From Drechslerella dactyloides (lineage: Eukaryota; Ascomycota; Orbiliomycetes; Orbiliales; Orbiliaceae), in the NCBI GenBank assembly GCA_020064725.1, contig JAGTWJ010000017.1, positions 3,410,001 to 3,474,000 of the forward strand: a stretch of DNA of 64,000 nucleotides, in the 5' to 3' direction. The translations under genes and the position numbers were made by a program. Below are positions 45,414 to 55,451 of this stretch, piece after piece. Each line of letters begins with the position of its first letter. Position 1 is the first letter of the stretch. Below the pieces are notes generated by a model. It did no database searches. It saw nothing but the letters and a program-made list of their open reading frames with translations, and was not told where the DNA came from.

Positions 45414-46252
45414 ACTATACATACGTTCTATCCTGGGATAATACGAATGGGTGGACGAAATATAGTAAATGACGGCAGGTAGGTATAGATATCAATATAC
45501 GTTACTAGACAGCCGGGGGGACGGATAGAGGGCATCTCATTTCTCATTCGCGACTGGTGCATTTGCATGTACTAATGTATCCACCGATCGTTACGTACGT
45601 TTTTCATTCATCTTCATTTTTACTCCTACATATCCTCCATGGTCATTCGATCACGCTCGCAAGGAATCTTGCATATACTATCTCCAATCCTGCCCGCTGC
45701 ACTTATCTAGGCTCTCACCCGAGCGAGCCTGTCTCCCACCTGCCTATAATTATAAGACAATAAAACATTTCAAGTTGAAAATGCTAGTGTGCTAGCTATA
45801 GCTGATCAGCTAGAGCTAATCGCGAGAGCTGCGAACTGTGTACACGTGGATCGTATGAGACCATGCGGGCCGATACAGCAGCAGGGAAACGTAGGTCACG
45901 AATTCAATACGTCGATTGATAACGACGTTAGCGTATATCGTACCAGATAGCATGATATCATGATGCGAATGAGGTAAATTGTATGACCGGCCGTTTTAGT
46001 TCATCTACACATTATACAGAAACCACAACTATATATACTATCGAATGCAATGCAATGCCGCAGATGCACGCACGCAGCCCCGTAAGCCGCAATCTATCGT
46101 AACAGAAACAAACAACTTTAAGCTTCATAAAAAAATGCCACTCCAATCCCACGCTCGCTGGCTCGCTCGCTTCATCCCACAAATCGTACACGCACCATCG
46201 ATCCATCTGGCGACTATCGTCTACCGCCGCAATACCAGGTCAAGTATACGGG
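45414..46252. other. Convergent intergenic region
   Basis: AT-rich 3' flanks of two tail-to-tail genes. Short frames are present but none shows a domain. Confidence 0.4.
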
Positions 46253-47907
46253 CTACGCGACCACAAACGTTCTCGTAACCTCCGGCGTATCCCCCCTCCG
46301 CAACCGCAACCGCTCACCCAGAAACCCACCCAACAATCCAAGCACATGCTCCACCCGCCGGTCCCCGCGCCGCCTCATCCACATGACCAGCACGCCGAGC
46401 AGCACCGCATCGACGACAAGATGCTTCATAACCATCCACACGCCCCACGAGATCCACCGTCGCAAAGTGGTAAGTTTGCCGCGCGATATACCGCGTGATA
46501 TATTCATGTTGACGGCAGCGGCGCTCGTCCGCGCGACATCCAGCTGCTCGCGCATGGCGGCGAGCTCGGCGGTCATTTTCGTCAGCGCGACTTCAACACG
46601 CTGTTTCCAGCGCGCGTAGTTCTGCGTCGTGGCGTGCGGGTTCGGTGTGCGTGATACCGCTGCCGCTGCCGCCGCGGCCGACGAGGAGGATGATAGCGCG
46701 GCGGCGATGGAGCGGCGGGTTGCGGTCAGCGGCTGGGAGTGTGGGGATGAGGCGCCGTGTATCTGCTGTCTCCGCTTCGAATTCGGGGTGTCCATGTCGG
46801 CGGCTATCGTTTGCGTCCTCACGCTGCGCGGTGGCGAGAGGATGTCGGCGGCGGTTAGGGCGTCTTTGAAGGGTATGGGCTCGCTTATGACGGTGACCTT
46901 TGGCAGGCCGTTCTCGTCAAACTCATCCATGGTCTGGTAATGCTCATCGCCGTCGTCGTCATCATCGTCGTCGTCGTGCGGCGGGTTATCGTTGTCCGCA
47001 CGGTTACCCGCTTCTTCGTCGTCGGTCTGCACGCCCATACCGATTGGCGGGAAGGTCGTGAAGCGGGCGCCGCCGGCGGTTTCGTCCGTGGGGCTCATCG
47101 GCGGGAGGATCTGGAGGCCCGCTGCGGAGACGCTTTGTGAGTGCGTGTGCGAGAGGCCGAGCGGGTGGCGGCGCTGCGGAGTCGTGGAAGCCGCGGAGAC
47201 GGCGGTCGAGGGCCGTTGGCTGCGCGGTGGTTGCTGCGGCGTGGTCGGCGGAGGGGAGTTCTGGTTGGATTTGATCTGGTCCCAGACGAACTCGAGCTCG
47301 GATACGAGTTCGCGGGCGTCGGGCGTCGTGATTGCGTATCGGTGCATCGCCTGGCCGGCCGGTGGGAGCTTTATCAGTTTCGCCGTACGTGCATATGTAT
47401 CGGGCCGGATGCGCCGCGATAGCCCGGGGAAATAAAAGAAAAAGGACGTACGTCTATCAGAGTCGTAATGTACCGCCGCTTCGCTTCGGTCTTGGACAGT
47501 CCCTTCTGCTCGTGCCAGGAGTCCCTGTATATTCATCGACAAAGCGCTTCGTCAGCGTTATACGTCCGGGATTGATATCGATCGCGTGCGTGCGTACCAT
47601 TTCCTCGCCTCCATGATCTCCTGGTCACTCGTGCCCGTCGGCCGCTGCACCATTCCGTCCACGTCGCCCTCTGCCCCGCCCGATACCCACATCCATCGTT
47701 AGCCCGCGATCCACAGAGAATGCACCCGCTGCACCGGCGTCGCCGAGAGCACCCGTGTGTATGTATGTGTGTGTACGCACCCATCGACTGCTTGTACAGC
47801 CCGTACAGCTTCATCCGGTCCTCCGGCGGCGGCCGCGACGAGCCGGACCGCGGCAGCTTCTTGACGGTATTGAGCGCATGGACGAAGACTCGGTCTACAG
47901 TTGCCAT
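46253..47907 (-). CDS. ATG37: Atg37-like acyl-CoA-binding membrane protein
   Basis: Atg37/ACBD5 is a peroxisomal tail-anchored protein with an acyl-CoA-binding domain, needed for pexophagy. Four exons (47907-47781, 47670-47598, 47524-47452, 47350-46253) join in frame to 456 residues. The ACBP domain covers about 5-100: FVHALNTVKKLPRSG, RMKLYGLYKQSMEGDVDG, ARKWDSWHEQKGLSKTEAK, which matches the family helix pattern including the YGLYKQ and KWxxW blocks. The middle (about 130-350) is disordered with a long Asp tract. A coiled-coil segment (VEVALTKMTAELAAMREQL) precedes a single hydrophobic anchor (HLVVDAVLLGVLVMWM) near the C-terminus, followed by a basic tail. That architecture separates it from soluble ACBPs. 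Confidence 0.88.
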
Positions 47908-49209
47908 TGGGAACCCTCGCGTTAGCTATCGTTCAGCGGTCCAGCTTGCAAATGCTTTGTTTCGCGCGTTTGTGGTCTTTATACCGACTGAATCCGCCAT
48001 TCAAGCGGACGGGAAGCCAAGGGTGTGCCGATGTCGGGTAGGCAGGTAGGTAGGTTATTTATATCGTCGCGGCGAGCGGGGATGCGATGCGATGTGATGC
48101 AATGGTCGGGTTAAGTTAATGTCCGAGCGTCGTATAACCTATAGGACTATAACAATGTACTTGCGGCGGAAGTCAGGGTTTCCTTCGTCGTTAGCGTCCG
48201 ACAGACACCCGCCGTGCGATTCAAATTCAATTCAGGGCGGATAGACAACAAACAAATGTCTGGACCGAGCCGACGAACGGTACGCCTAAGACCTACAGGA
48301 GTATGTATGCAGCTGCAGCTGTGGAAAGTGCCCGACTCGGAGCTCGGCAGGATGTATGTCTGTATGAAGGTATGCAGCTGTATGTCTATCGAACGTGCAG
48401 ACAGAAGCGGACGGAACGGCGGGCGGATGCGTAGTATGTGAATGTGTATGTGTATCGCGAAAGACGAAAGAGGCTGTCAAGGTGACGTTGGTTGGCTGGT
48501 TGGTTACTTGGCCAAGTTGGGCCGCGGACCAAAGGCCGGCGCGACAGCCAGCAGCAGCTCCACCGCAAATTAAACTCGGCTGCGACGACGCCAAGCCGTC
48601 AGATTACGATCGCTGTCGACGGGACCGGGACGGACGATTTGCTTTCAAGATGGATGAGATACGGCGGAAGAGCTGTCTCTAGCTGGGTTTTATCAAGTTC
48701 GACCTCGTCCACGTCGGTGCAATGGGCGGCAGTCGTCCACGGACGCAATATCACGGACGTCCGAAAGAGATTCACGTCGACCGCGGCTTTCCCGTCGACG
48801 CGCCCTGCCCCGGATTTCATTATCACATGGTGGTGCCACAGCCGACAGGGCCCGCTTTCAAAGGCAAGAATGCACTAGCGCGGACACAGAACATACTTTC
48901 AACATTCACACGGACTATAACAGGTTTGTATGGATGTATGTACAGCGTAGGTATCTTATATACTTGTGCATCGCGGGGACTCGTGTAGGACATACACGCA
49001 AACTGCACATACATGACGTGACGTGACGTGACGTACCGCTGCAAGGCCCCTCGATCCCCATTCGATGATATTCGAAACGCAATGTAACGAGCCAGGCTCC
49101 CGGAACCAGCTGCCTCAGCCTGCATTCCACCCCCCGTTTTCGGCACGACAGATATCCCGTCTTATCATTTGTCCGAAATTGATACACGATGCACTCACAA
49201 TTGCAGGTA
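47908..49209. other. 1.3-kb intergenic region upstream of ATG37
   Basis: Lies upstream of ATG37 and downstream of NDUFAF7 (both on the minus strand). Several open frames of 60-130 codons overlap on both strands without domains; none is called. A direct-repeat array of TGACG lies at its right end. Confidence 0.4.
49014..49033 (+). repeat. Four tandem TGACG units (CRE/ATF-like)
   Basis: Four perfect head-to-tail copies of the pentamer TGACG, followed by TA. Each junction creates TGACGT, the half-palindromic core bound by CREB/ATF-type bZIP factors. It lies about 1.1 kb upstream of ATG37 and just beyond the NDUFAF7 stop. Could be a regulatory array or simply a microsatellite. Confidence 0.6.
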
Positions 49210-50806
49210 TCAGAACCCCAGAACGGGCCTCCCGTCAGCCTCGGGCACTACCGCCAGAGCTTTATAGATCCGGCCCATGCCCAGCCCGCCGTGCTCGATC
49301 AGCCGCTCGATCCCAGACCGCACGATGGCGAGCTTGTTCTGGTCCTCCGCCGACTTTGCCAGCATGTCGTAGCGCTCCATGATGCCCAGTCCCAGCAGAA
49401 AATGTCGCTGGTCGTTAGGTCCGTGAATCTCGATGTTCAGATCGGGCTCCAGCGCCGTCTCGATGAGCGCGCCAAAGTCCACATCGGCGGAGATATCGAC
49501 CATCCCCGGCTGTGCGAACGGCGACACCCGTTTGTGTCGCTGTATGCCCCGTAGCGAGTTCACGGGGACGGTCTCAGCGGGGCCGTAGTCGATTATCAGC
49601 GCTGCCCCGTTGTCGGCTTGGTGGATGGACTTGCAAAAGTACATCATGATGCTGTGCGCGTCCGGACACATCTCCACGATGGAGTCCTCGATCCGCGAGA
49701 GGGCTTCGTAGCGCGGCGACAGGCTGTTCAGCGCGCGGGCCGGGGCGGTCTGTCGCGGCGCGACGGTGAAGCAGAACTCGGGCTCTTTGGCCGCGATTTC
49801 CGACGACGGGAGGATGAGATTGGATGATGGCTTTTGTACGTCGACAAGGAGCTCACGCCACCCACCCTTGGTGTTTCTGAACGCGTTGATTGGCAGTGCA
49901 TCGAAGAATTCGTGGGCCAAGAAGAACGGCGCCTCATCGGGGCCTATTATTTGATGACCATAAAATTCAGCAACAACCACTTTATTATGGTGTGTTCAGG
50001 AGGGGTAGCGTACCGATTGGAACTTCCCGGACATCGTCGTACCAGCTTATCGGCGTCCCGAAGTGTTTTGTGATCCCGGACGGCGTGATGTCCTGCCAAT
50101 GGGACCTCGGGTCTTCGTCGCAGAGTCGCGCGAATTGAAGTTGCCGTAGCGGCCGACTCGCCTCGACGAGATGCACCCGACTGATCCTGCTCGCATACTC
50201 CGAGAAGTTTCTAACCGTCTACTACGGTGAAGACACCGTCAGCAGGAGCTTCTATCAGCTGTTTGATTTGAGAATATGCGATAACAGACCCGCAGGACAT
50301 CGTCCATGAGGGTACCCCGCCCCGGCCCCAACTCGACCAGCACGATCTTCTTCCCGTTGCACGAGTTCTGCGCCATCCACTCGTACACCAGCCAGATGCC
50401 AATCATCTCCCCGAACAGCTGGGATATCTCGGGCGACGTCACAAAGTCGCCCCGGGCGCCGAACTGGTCGGGAGCCGAGGTGTAGTATCCGCCGTCCTTG
50501 CCCGTCAGGCATTGCCGCATGTAATGCATCAGACTGATCGGCCCTGTGCTCTGGCAGAAATACAAATGTTAGAACTGAACCGAGCAGCGTGATTGGACTT
50601 GTGGAATTCAGGTGACACACCTCAATGGCTTTGGCGATGCTGTGCGCGAGGGATGGCGGGGTGGCCGTGGACTGGCGCCGCGTGAGCTGCGCGGGGTGCA
50701 CCCGGCGGGACGGAAGCAGTGCCGGCCGCCATCGCGAAGTTACGGCAGTGATGGATTCTCGGCAGGAGATGTTGGCGAGGTGCCGGATGCACCTTTGCGA
50801 AGCCAT
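49210..50806 (-). CDS. NDUFAF7: NDUFAF7/MidA-family protein arginine methyltransferase, complex I assembly
   Basis: NDUFAF7 is a mitochondrial matrix enzyme that symmetrically dimethylates an arginine of a complex I subunit early in assembly. Four exons (50806-50621, 50550-50290, 50218-50014, 49943-49210) join in frame to 461 residues. The N-terminus (MASQRCIRHLANISCRES, Arg/Ser-rich) looks like a mitochondrial presequence. Family landmarks: STGPISLMHYMRQCL, GDFVTSPEISQLFGEM, the SAM-binding loop LVELGPGRGTLMDDVLR, then FFLAHEFFDALPINAF and ALIIDYGP. Length is typical. The third exon uses a tandem TAGTAG acceptor (50219-50224); the upstream AG would add a stop codon. Confidence 0.93.
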
Positions 50807-51007
50807 GGTCCGGTCTCGGGCGGGGTGGAGCGTAATGGGCAGCGGTCGTCGTGCGGGCGGGCGGGCGTGGCGTTGGGCGGGTCTGGAAGCTTCGAAGCTG
50901 GGCTTTGTTGTATCTTGGCCGACACAACACCGCTTCCACGAAGGACCATTGAGGTTCTATTTGAAGTTGGACATAGACCAGAGAACGTGATGTAATTCAG
51001 TTGATGC

Positions 51008-51331
51008 TCAAGTCTTGTTATCAATGAAGTAGCCTTGGGTTATGGCGGTCAATGAAGCCTGAAAGTCCGGAGGCAGAGGAGTTTGCTCTGAATCGGGTTG
51101 TGCGGCTACCCGTCCTAGTACTGAACAAAGGAACATTGACAAGGCCGTCACCAAGATCGCGAGATCCCGCCAGACTGTTAGCCGTCCCGGTCCGTATTGC
51201 GGCACAGCTTTCCTTTCCGCGGCATTGAGCCGGCCCCGGAAATGACGAACGGTATCTTCGTTGACGGAATGGTGGACTTTGAAATTGCAGTTGGTGCAAC
51301 ACCACTGCGCCGTGCCCACCGGCGGTCTCAT
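51008..51331 (-). CDS. Small putative membrane protein with a CxxC pair
   Basis: A 107-residue frame from ATG 51331 (MRPPVGTAQWCCTNCNFKV), 200 bp upstream of NDUFAF7 on the same strand. The N-terminus has a Cys cluster (CCTNC) of zinc-ribbon type, the middle is basic, and one hydrophobic segment (WRDLAILVTALSMFLCSVLG) follows. Composition is protein-like, but no family is recognised and no intron supports it. The frame runs a little upstream of the ATG without another start. Confidence 0.35.
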   Translation of the reverse strand: MRPPVGTAQWCCTNCNFKVHHSVNEDTVRHFRGRLNAAERKAVPQYGPGRLTVWRDLAILVTALSMFLCSVLGRVAAQPDSEQTPLPPDFQASLTAITQGYFIDNKT

Positions 51332-52384
51332 CAAAGGCCACCCGGCGAGTTGCAATTATATTATTACCGCGACGACGGAACCTTCCAGATTACAATTTAG
51401 TGCCCTCATGCACGAACGTGACAAGGGTCTTCCTGGCCATATCTTTACCGACGCGAATGATGTTGTATGGACCGCCAACGTGTATATAAAGGCGGTCTGG
51501 ACCGGATGTTGCTATAACTTCCAAGCGTACTAGCTAACGGTAGCGACAACTGGTGTTATAGCCAACATTTATCAAATCGATATTGAATACAAAGAAGATT
51601 CGTTGATATCGTCATCTAGTTTTCATTCATGCGTACTAACAAGTATCCTCTTGGAACTAGCTGTTGGGTGTGGAGGAACCAGCATCGTATATCCCGTCAT
51701 AGCGGTTGGAAGTGTTCTCAGCGTGCAGTATCTTGATAACACTCACTTGTGCGATATCGATCTCTTCCTCTCCTTCCGAGCTGTTATACCCCTTGAGAAC
51801 CTCCTTGTATCCACAATAATAGTCATCCACTCCCATTCCACCTCCTTTAAAACTTAAAAGCAGTTACACCGCGTGATCGAATAACAGCTCTAGTTTGCGG
51901 AGGGCGAGACACGATCTCAGAGAGCTTCACAGCGCAGGCACATCGCGATCATCGTAGCCAGCCCATCCGGCCAGCCAGCCTCCACCACAGCCCTTGACAG
52001 ATAGAAAGAACAACGGTCAGTGCCTCCTGGTTTCTCTTCCAGTCGTCTGTCTGCCGCGGAGATCCAAGTCATTGCCTGGTTGCACCTTCCAGCAACGCAC
52101 TCTCGCTTTCTGCCACTCCATCGTTACGCGTAACCGGCCGCTGAAGCTGGTGAGTAGTAAACGCTCAGCACCTCTTTCGCTCTGCGTGATGCGTGCGCGC
52201 TGCTGAGCTGAAATACGGCCACCGATATATATAATTCGTTATTGCCATCTTGTTCATACATATAGCCTAGACTGACACCTCTGAGCTTCATCTCATCTCA
52301 TCTCCATCAGCTATAGTTCTCCAGAGATTTCTTCCACTGCATGTCCATCGATATCACAATTGGTATTACATCAAACCGCACAAC
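51332..52384. other. Intergenic: upstream of the LRR gene
   Basis: No gene recognised. The last 350 bases have CT-rich leader-like sequence (CTCATCTCATCTCCATC near 52289) before the ATG at 52385. Confidence 0.4.
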
Positions 52385-54404
52385 ATGGGCAGACTCACAT
52401 ACGTGAACGTAAGTTACAATATATCTCCTGTTCACTCCCTCAGGAATCTATCCAGTATACAATATATTGGCTCCCGCTGACGTGCTTCTCTCCCTGCTGT
52501 AGCGGAAAATCACCGGTGTGAAGCTCGCACAGTCGATACAAAGAGACATCCAAAAGCGAATCCCAAAAGTTGGCGAAGACAAGAAACTAGCCGCAGTCCA
52601 ACGAGACCCCGCTGTCGAAATAGACGCGTCCGGCCGCCAGCTCGGTCCTGAAGGCATAGCCCTTGTCTGCGATTCACTATGGGAGCTCGGACGCACAAAG
52701 CTTTCACGGGTCGAAGAGATAAATCTATCCGGCAACGATCTGACCGCAGCCTGTTTACGCCCGCTCCGCCGAGCTCTATCCGTCTGTCCTGAGCTCCGGG
52801 ACCTCGATCTGAGCAACAACAGGATCGAGATCACGACTCCCGAGGACATGAAGGAATGGGGATACTTTCTGGAAGGGTTTGCGAACCTCAAATGTCTTCG
52901 ACGATTCGACCTCTCGCACAACCCCCTTGGCGATATCGCAGTTGAGATCATGTTCCGCACGTACGCTTTCGAGAAGGAGATCAACATTCCGTGCGACTTT
53001 CAAAGTGTCAAGAAAATGGATCCGTTCGATGAATCTTTGGACGCCAACGGCTCTGTTGAGAGCTTTGACTTTCATCCCGTGGGTGGGCATATGAACCAGA
53101 ATCATCCCCCTATTGGCCACGCTATCAATGGGGTCTACATGATTGAAGGACAGCGTAAGTCTCCTCCAGCTACTCAACTACGTGATAATGGTGCCGTACG
53201 CATGAGATATATGCTAACATAACTCCTGGAATAAAGGCAAGGAGAGCGTCGCGACAATATCAACGCAGTCTACTGGCCCGTTGTCTTCAAGCCCCGCGTC
53301 GTCCATGGACCCTCCACACGACCTTGCCGATATCCATGGACTCCGGGGGATCTCATACATCGTTCTCTCAGATATCAACGCAACGGACCTCGCTGCCGTC
53401 TGGCTCAGCTACATTATCACGGCTCACCCGCTGCCATCAGAGCTCCAGCCGCACCTCCCACCGCTGAAGGAAGGGCCCTTTGCCGCGACTCTCAGGAAAT
53501 ACGACGCCTTGCCAAACTGTCGAGGAATTATCTTAACAGAGAATCCAAGAGTCACGCATGTCGGCGAGAGGGCTTTGAAGGAAGCTGAAAGTCGACGGGA
53601 CGAAAACGTGGCTCCCTTTGAAGCATTGTTGAGGAACGGACAAGGGCGGAGAAGGAGTTCTGCTATCAGCGACACGTTGCCAGAAGATGGCCTGCATCAA
53701 CGAGACTCGAACAGACGGAACAGCGTCCAGGACGAAGGACATGGCCCGCAGACTGCGAAGAACCGACGGGCGCTCTTGCAAGAAGAACGATACAGCTTGA
53801 GCCGCACGAGGGCCAAGATTCAACTGAACGCTCTCAGGGAGAAAGGTGTGCAGGCGTCCTTGCTATGGGCTAGAGTCATGCGAATGGTGGTTGTAAGCAG
53901 AGCGATCCTGCTGGACTATAGCGGTCCCATCACAATCGACAGTGACGAGCCGACTCTCCAGCTAAGTAAGTCCACTACTCTATCACACCGACGCACTGAA
54001 TAAATACTGATGGCGATATGTACAATATAGAGTCCTCGGGAAGGGTAAGTATTGACGGTAACTTCAAACTGACGCCTGAAGCTTCACCGACGGTCAAAGG
54101 GACGTTGCTTAAGAAGATGAGCGAAATCTGCCTTGGGCCCGCCGACATTCCAAAACGCACCACCGCATCAACAGAGCCGCCTCGCAAGCTTCCAGGTGGT
54201 CTGCCGGTGGAGATTTGGATGGAAATTATCATCCTCGCGGAAGACGGCGACGGTCTCACCACTCGCAGCCAGCGACTCAACATCTTCCACTGGGCTCGGT
54301 CCCGAACGGCGATCAGCAACGGGCTCGAGTACCTGGCGGAGAGCACGGAGACGCAGGCCCGGCGAGTCATCGCGAAGGTGAATGGCCTCGCATATGAGGT
54401 TTAA
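52385..54404 (+). CDS. Leucine-rich-repeat protein of unknown role
   Basis: Four exons (52385-52408, 52503-53154, 53237-53965, 54031-54404) give 592 residues; the first exon encodes only MGRLTYVN. Leucine-rich repeats are visible at about 45-140: EEINLSGNDLTAACLRPL, LRDLDLSNNRIEITTPED, LRRFDLSHNPLGDIAVEI. They belong to the ribonuclease-inhibitor-like type with spacing near 28. After a variable stretch a second folded part begins (GLRGISYIVLSDINATDLA, then DALPNCRGIILTENPRVTHV), which reads like further irregular LRRs. A basic disordered linker (about 340-400) leads to a helical end (VEIWMEIIILAEDGD, RSRTAISNGLEYLAES). No membrane segment or signal peptide. LRRs usually bind proteins; the partner is unknown. 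Confidence 0.85.
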
Positions 54405-55451
54405 TGAGATTGATGCATAGGAAGTTAGATTGATGCGTACATACGTTGCTGTGCGAGCGAGGTTTCTATAATTACTAATTGCTGTGTAAGCGGGCCTGTG
54501 GGTTGTTCAATTCACGTTTTTGCGATCGGTCTTGTAAAAAGGGAGGCCGACGCAAAATCGTTTCCTCACAAAGGCCTTTTGTTTGAATTGTGGAGGCTTT
54601 ATTACCTTGCCGGGTTATCTTTGTACTATAGCCTCCCTTCGCGAAGGCTCCTATTGATCCTGTAGGCCTGTGCTCGGCTCGAGGGCCGTGACATTGAAGG
54701 CGGTAAACTCCAATTGAATTCTCAATCTCCATACGATACACCACAATAGGATCATTAAGGAGAAACAATGAAGTTTGTGAATTACTGTCAACCACACTAC
54801 ATTTCTATCGACCACGCTGCCGGTGGGATCATATTTCCGGTGGAAAGTCCATTCCAGAGGTCCGTGGCCCGCGCGTTGTCGCGGCGGAATGCAACGGCCG
54901 AGCTCATCAACTTTCCCCGTTCAGCTCAGCGCCCAACGAGGCCCCCTGGCTGCTGCCCTCGAAGGTGCGCTGGGTCCCGACAGGCAACGGGACTTCCCCG
55001 TGCATCCCTGCAAACGTACCTAACACCTATCTTGAGTTCAGTCTGTCATTCACGCTTCATCTTTCCTGCAATTGCAGTCGTAGACGCGAACGAACGTTAT
55101 CCTTCTCTCCGGTGCGCCGATATCGATATAATATCCCTGAGCTCGATCTCGTTTAGAGGCAGCACTTATCGGTAAATACCGGCACCTTCCCGATTGAAGC
55201 AACTGGCCGCGCGATGACGATCGATTGGTACTGACCAGTGGGCGAAGCTCAGCTTGAAAAGGCTCAAGTCGCAGACATCTACGAGCTTCCGCGAGTGTAC
55301 AGCTATATACGTATCCTTCCGACCATCCTATCCATCCATTGCTGTCCCGGCCAGCTAGCTATCCATCCGACGAGAATACGCGCACGTAACGCACCCGTCG
55401 CTCGCGCGACCCGCGCGGGTAGATTGATAGCGCCACGCGTGCGTGCCCAGC
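54405..55451. other. 1-kb intergenic region
   Basis: Holds the 3' flank of the LRR gene and promoter of the GT90 gene. A frame at 54768-55175 lacks domains and codon-usage support and is not called. Confidence 0.4.

Noticed and set aside
48722..48988. 88-codon frame upstream of ATG37
   Set aside because: Overlapping frames exist on both strands here with no family match; treated as non-coding.
54768..55175. 135-codon plus-strand frame between the LRR and GT90 genes
   Set aside because: No domain, no splice support, composition of random GC-rich sequence.
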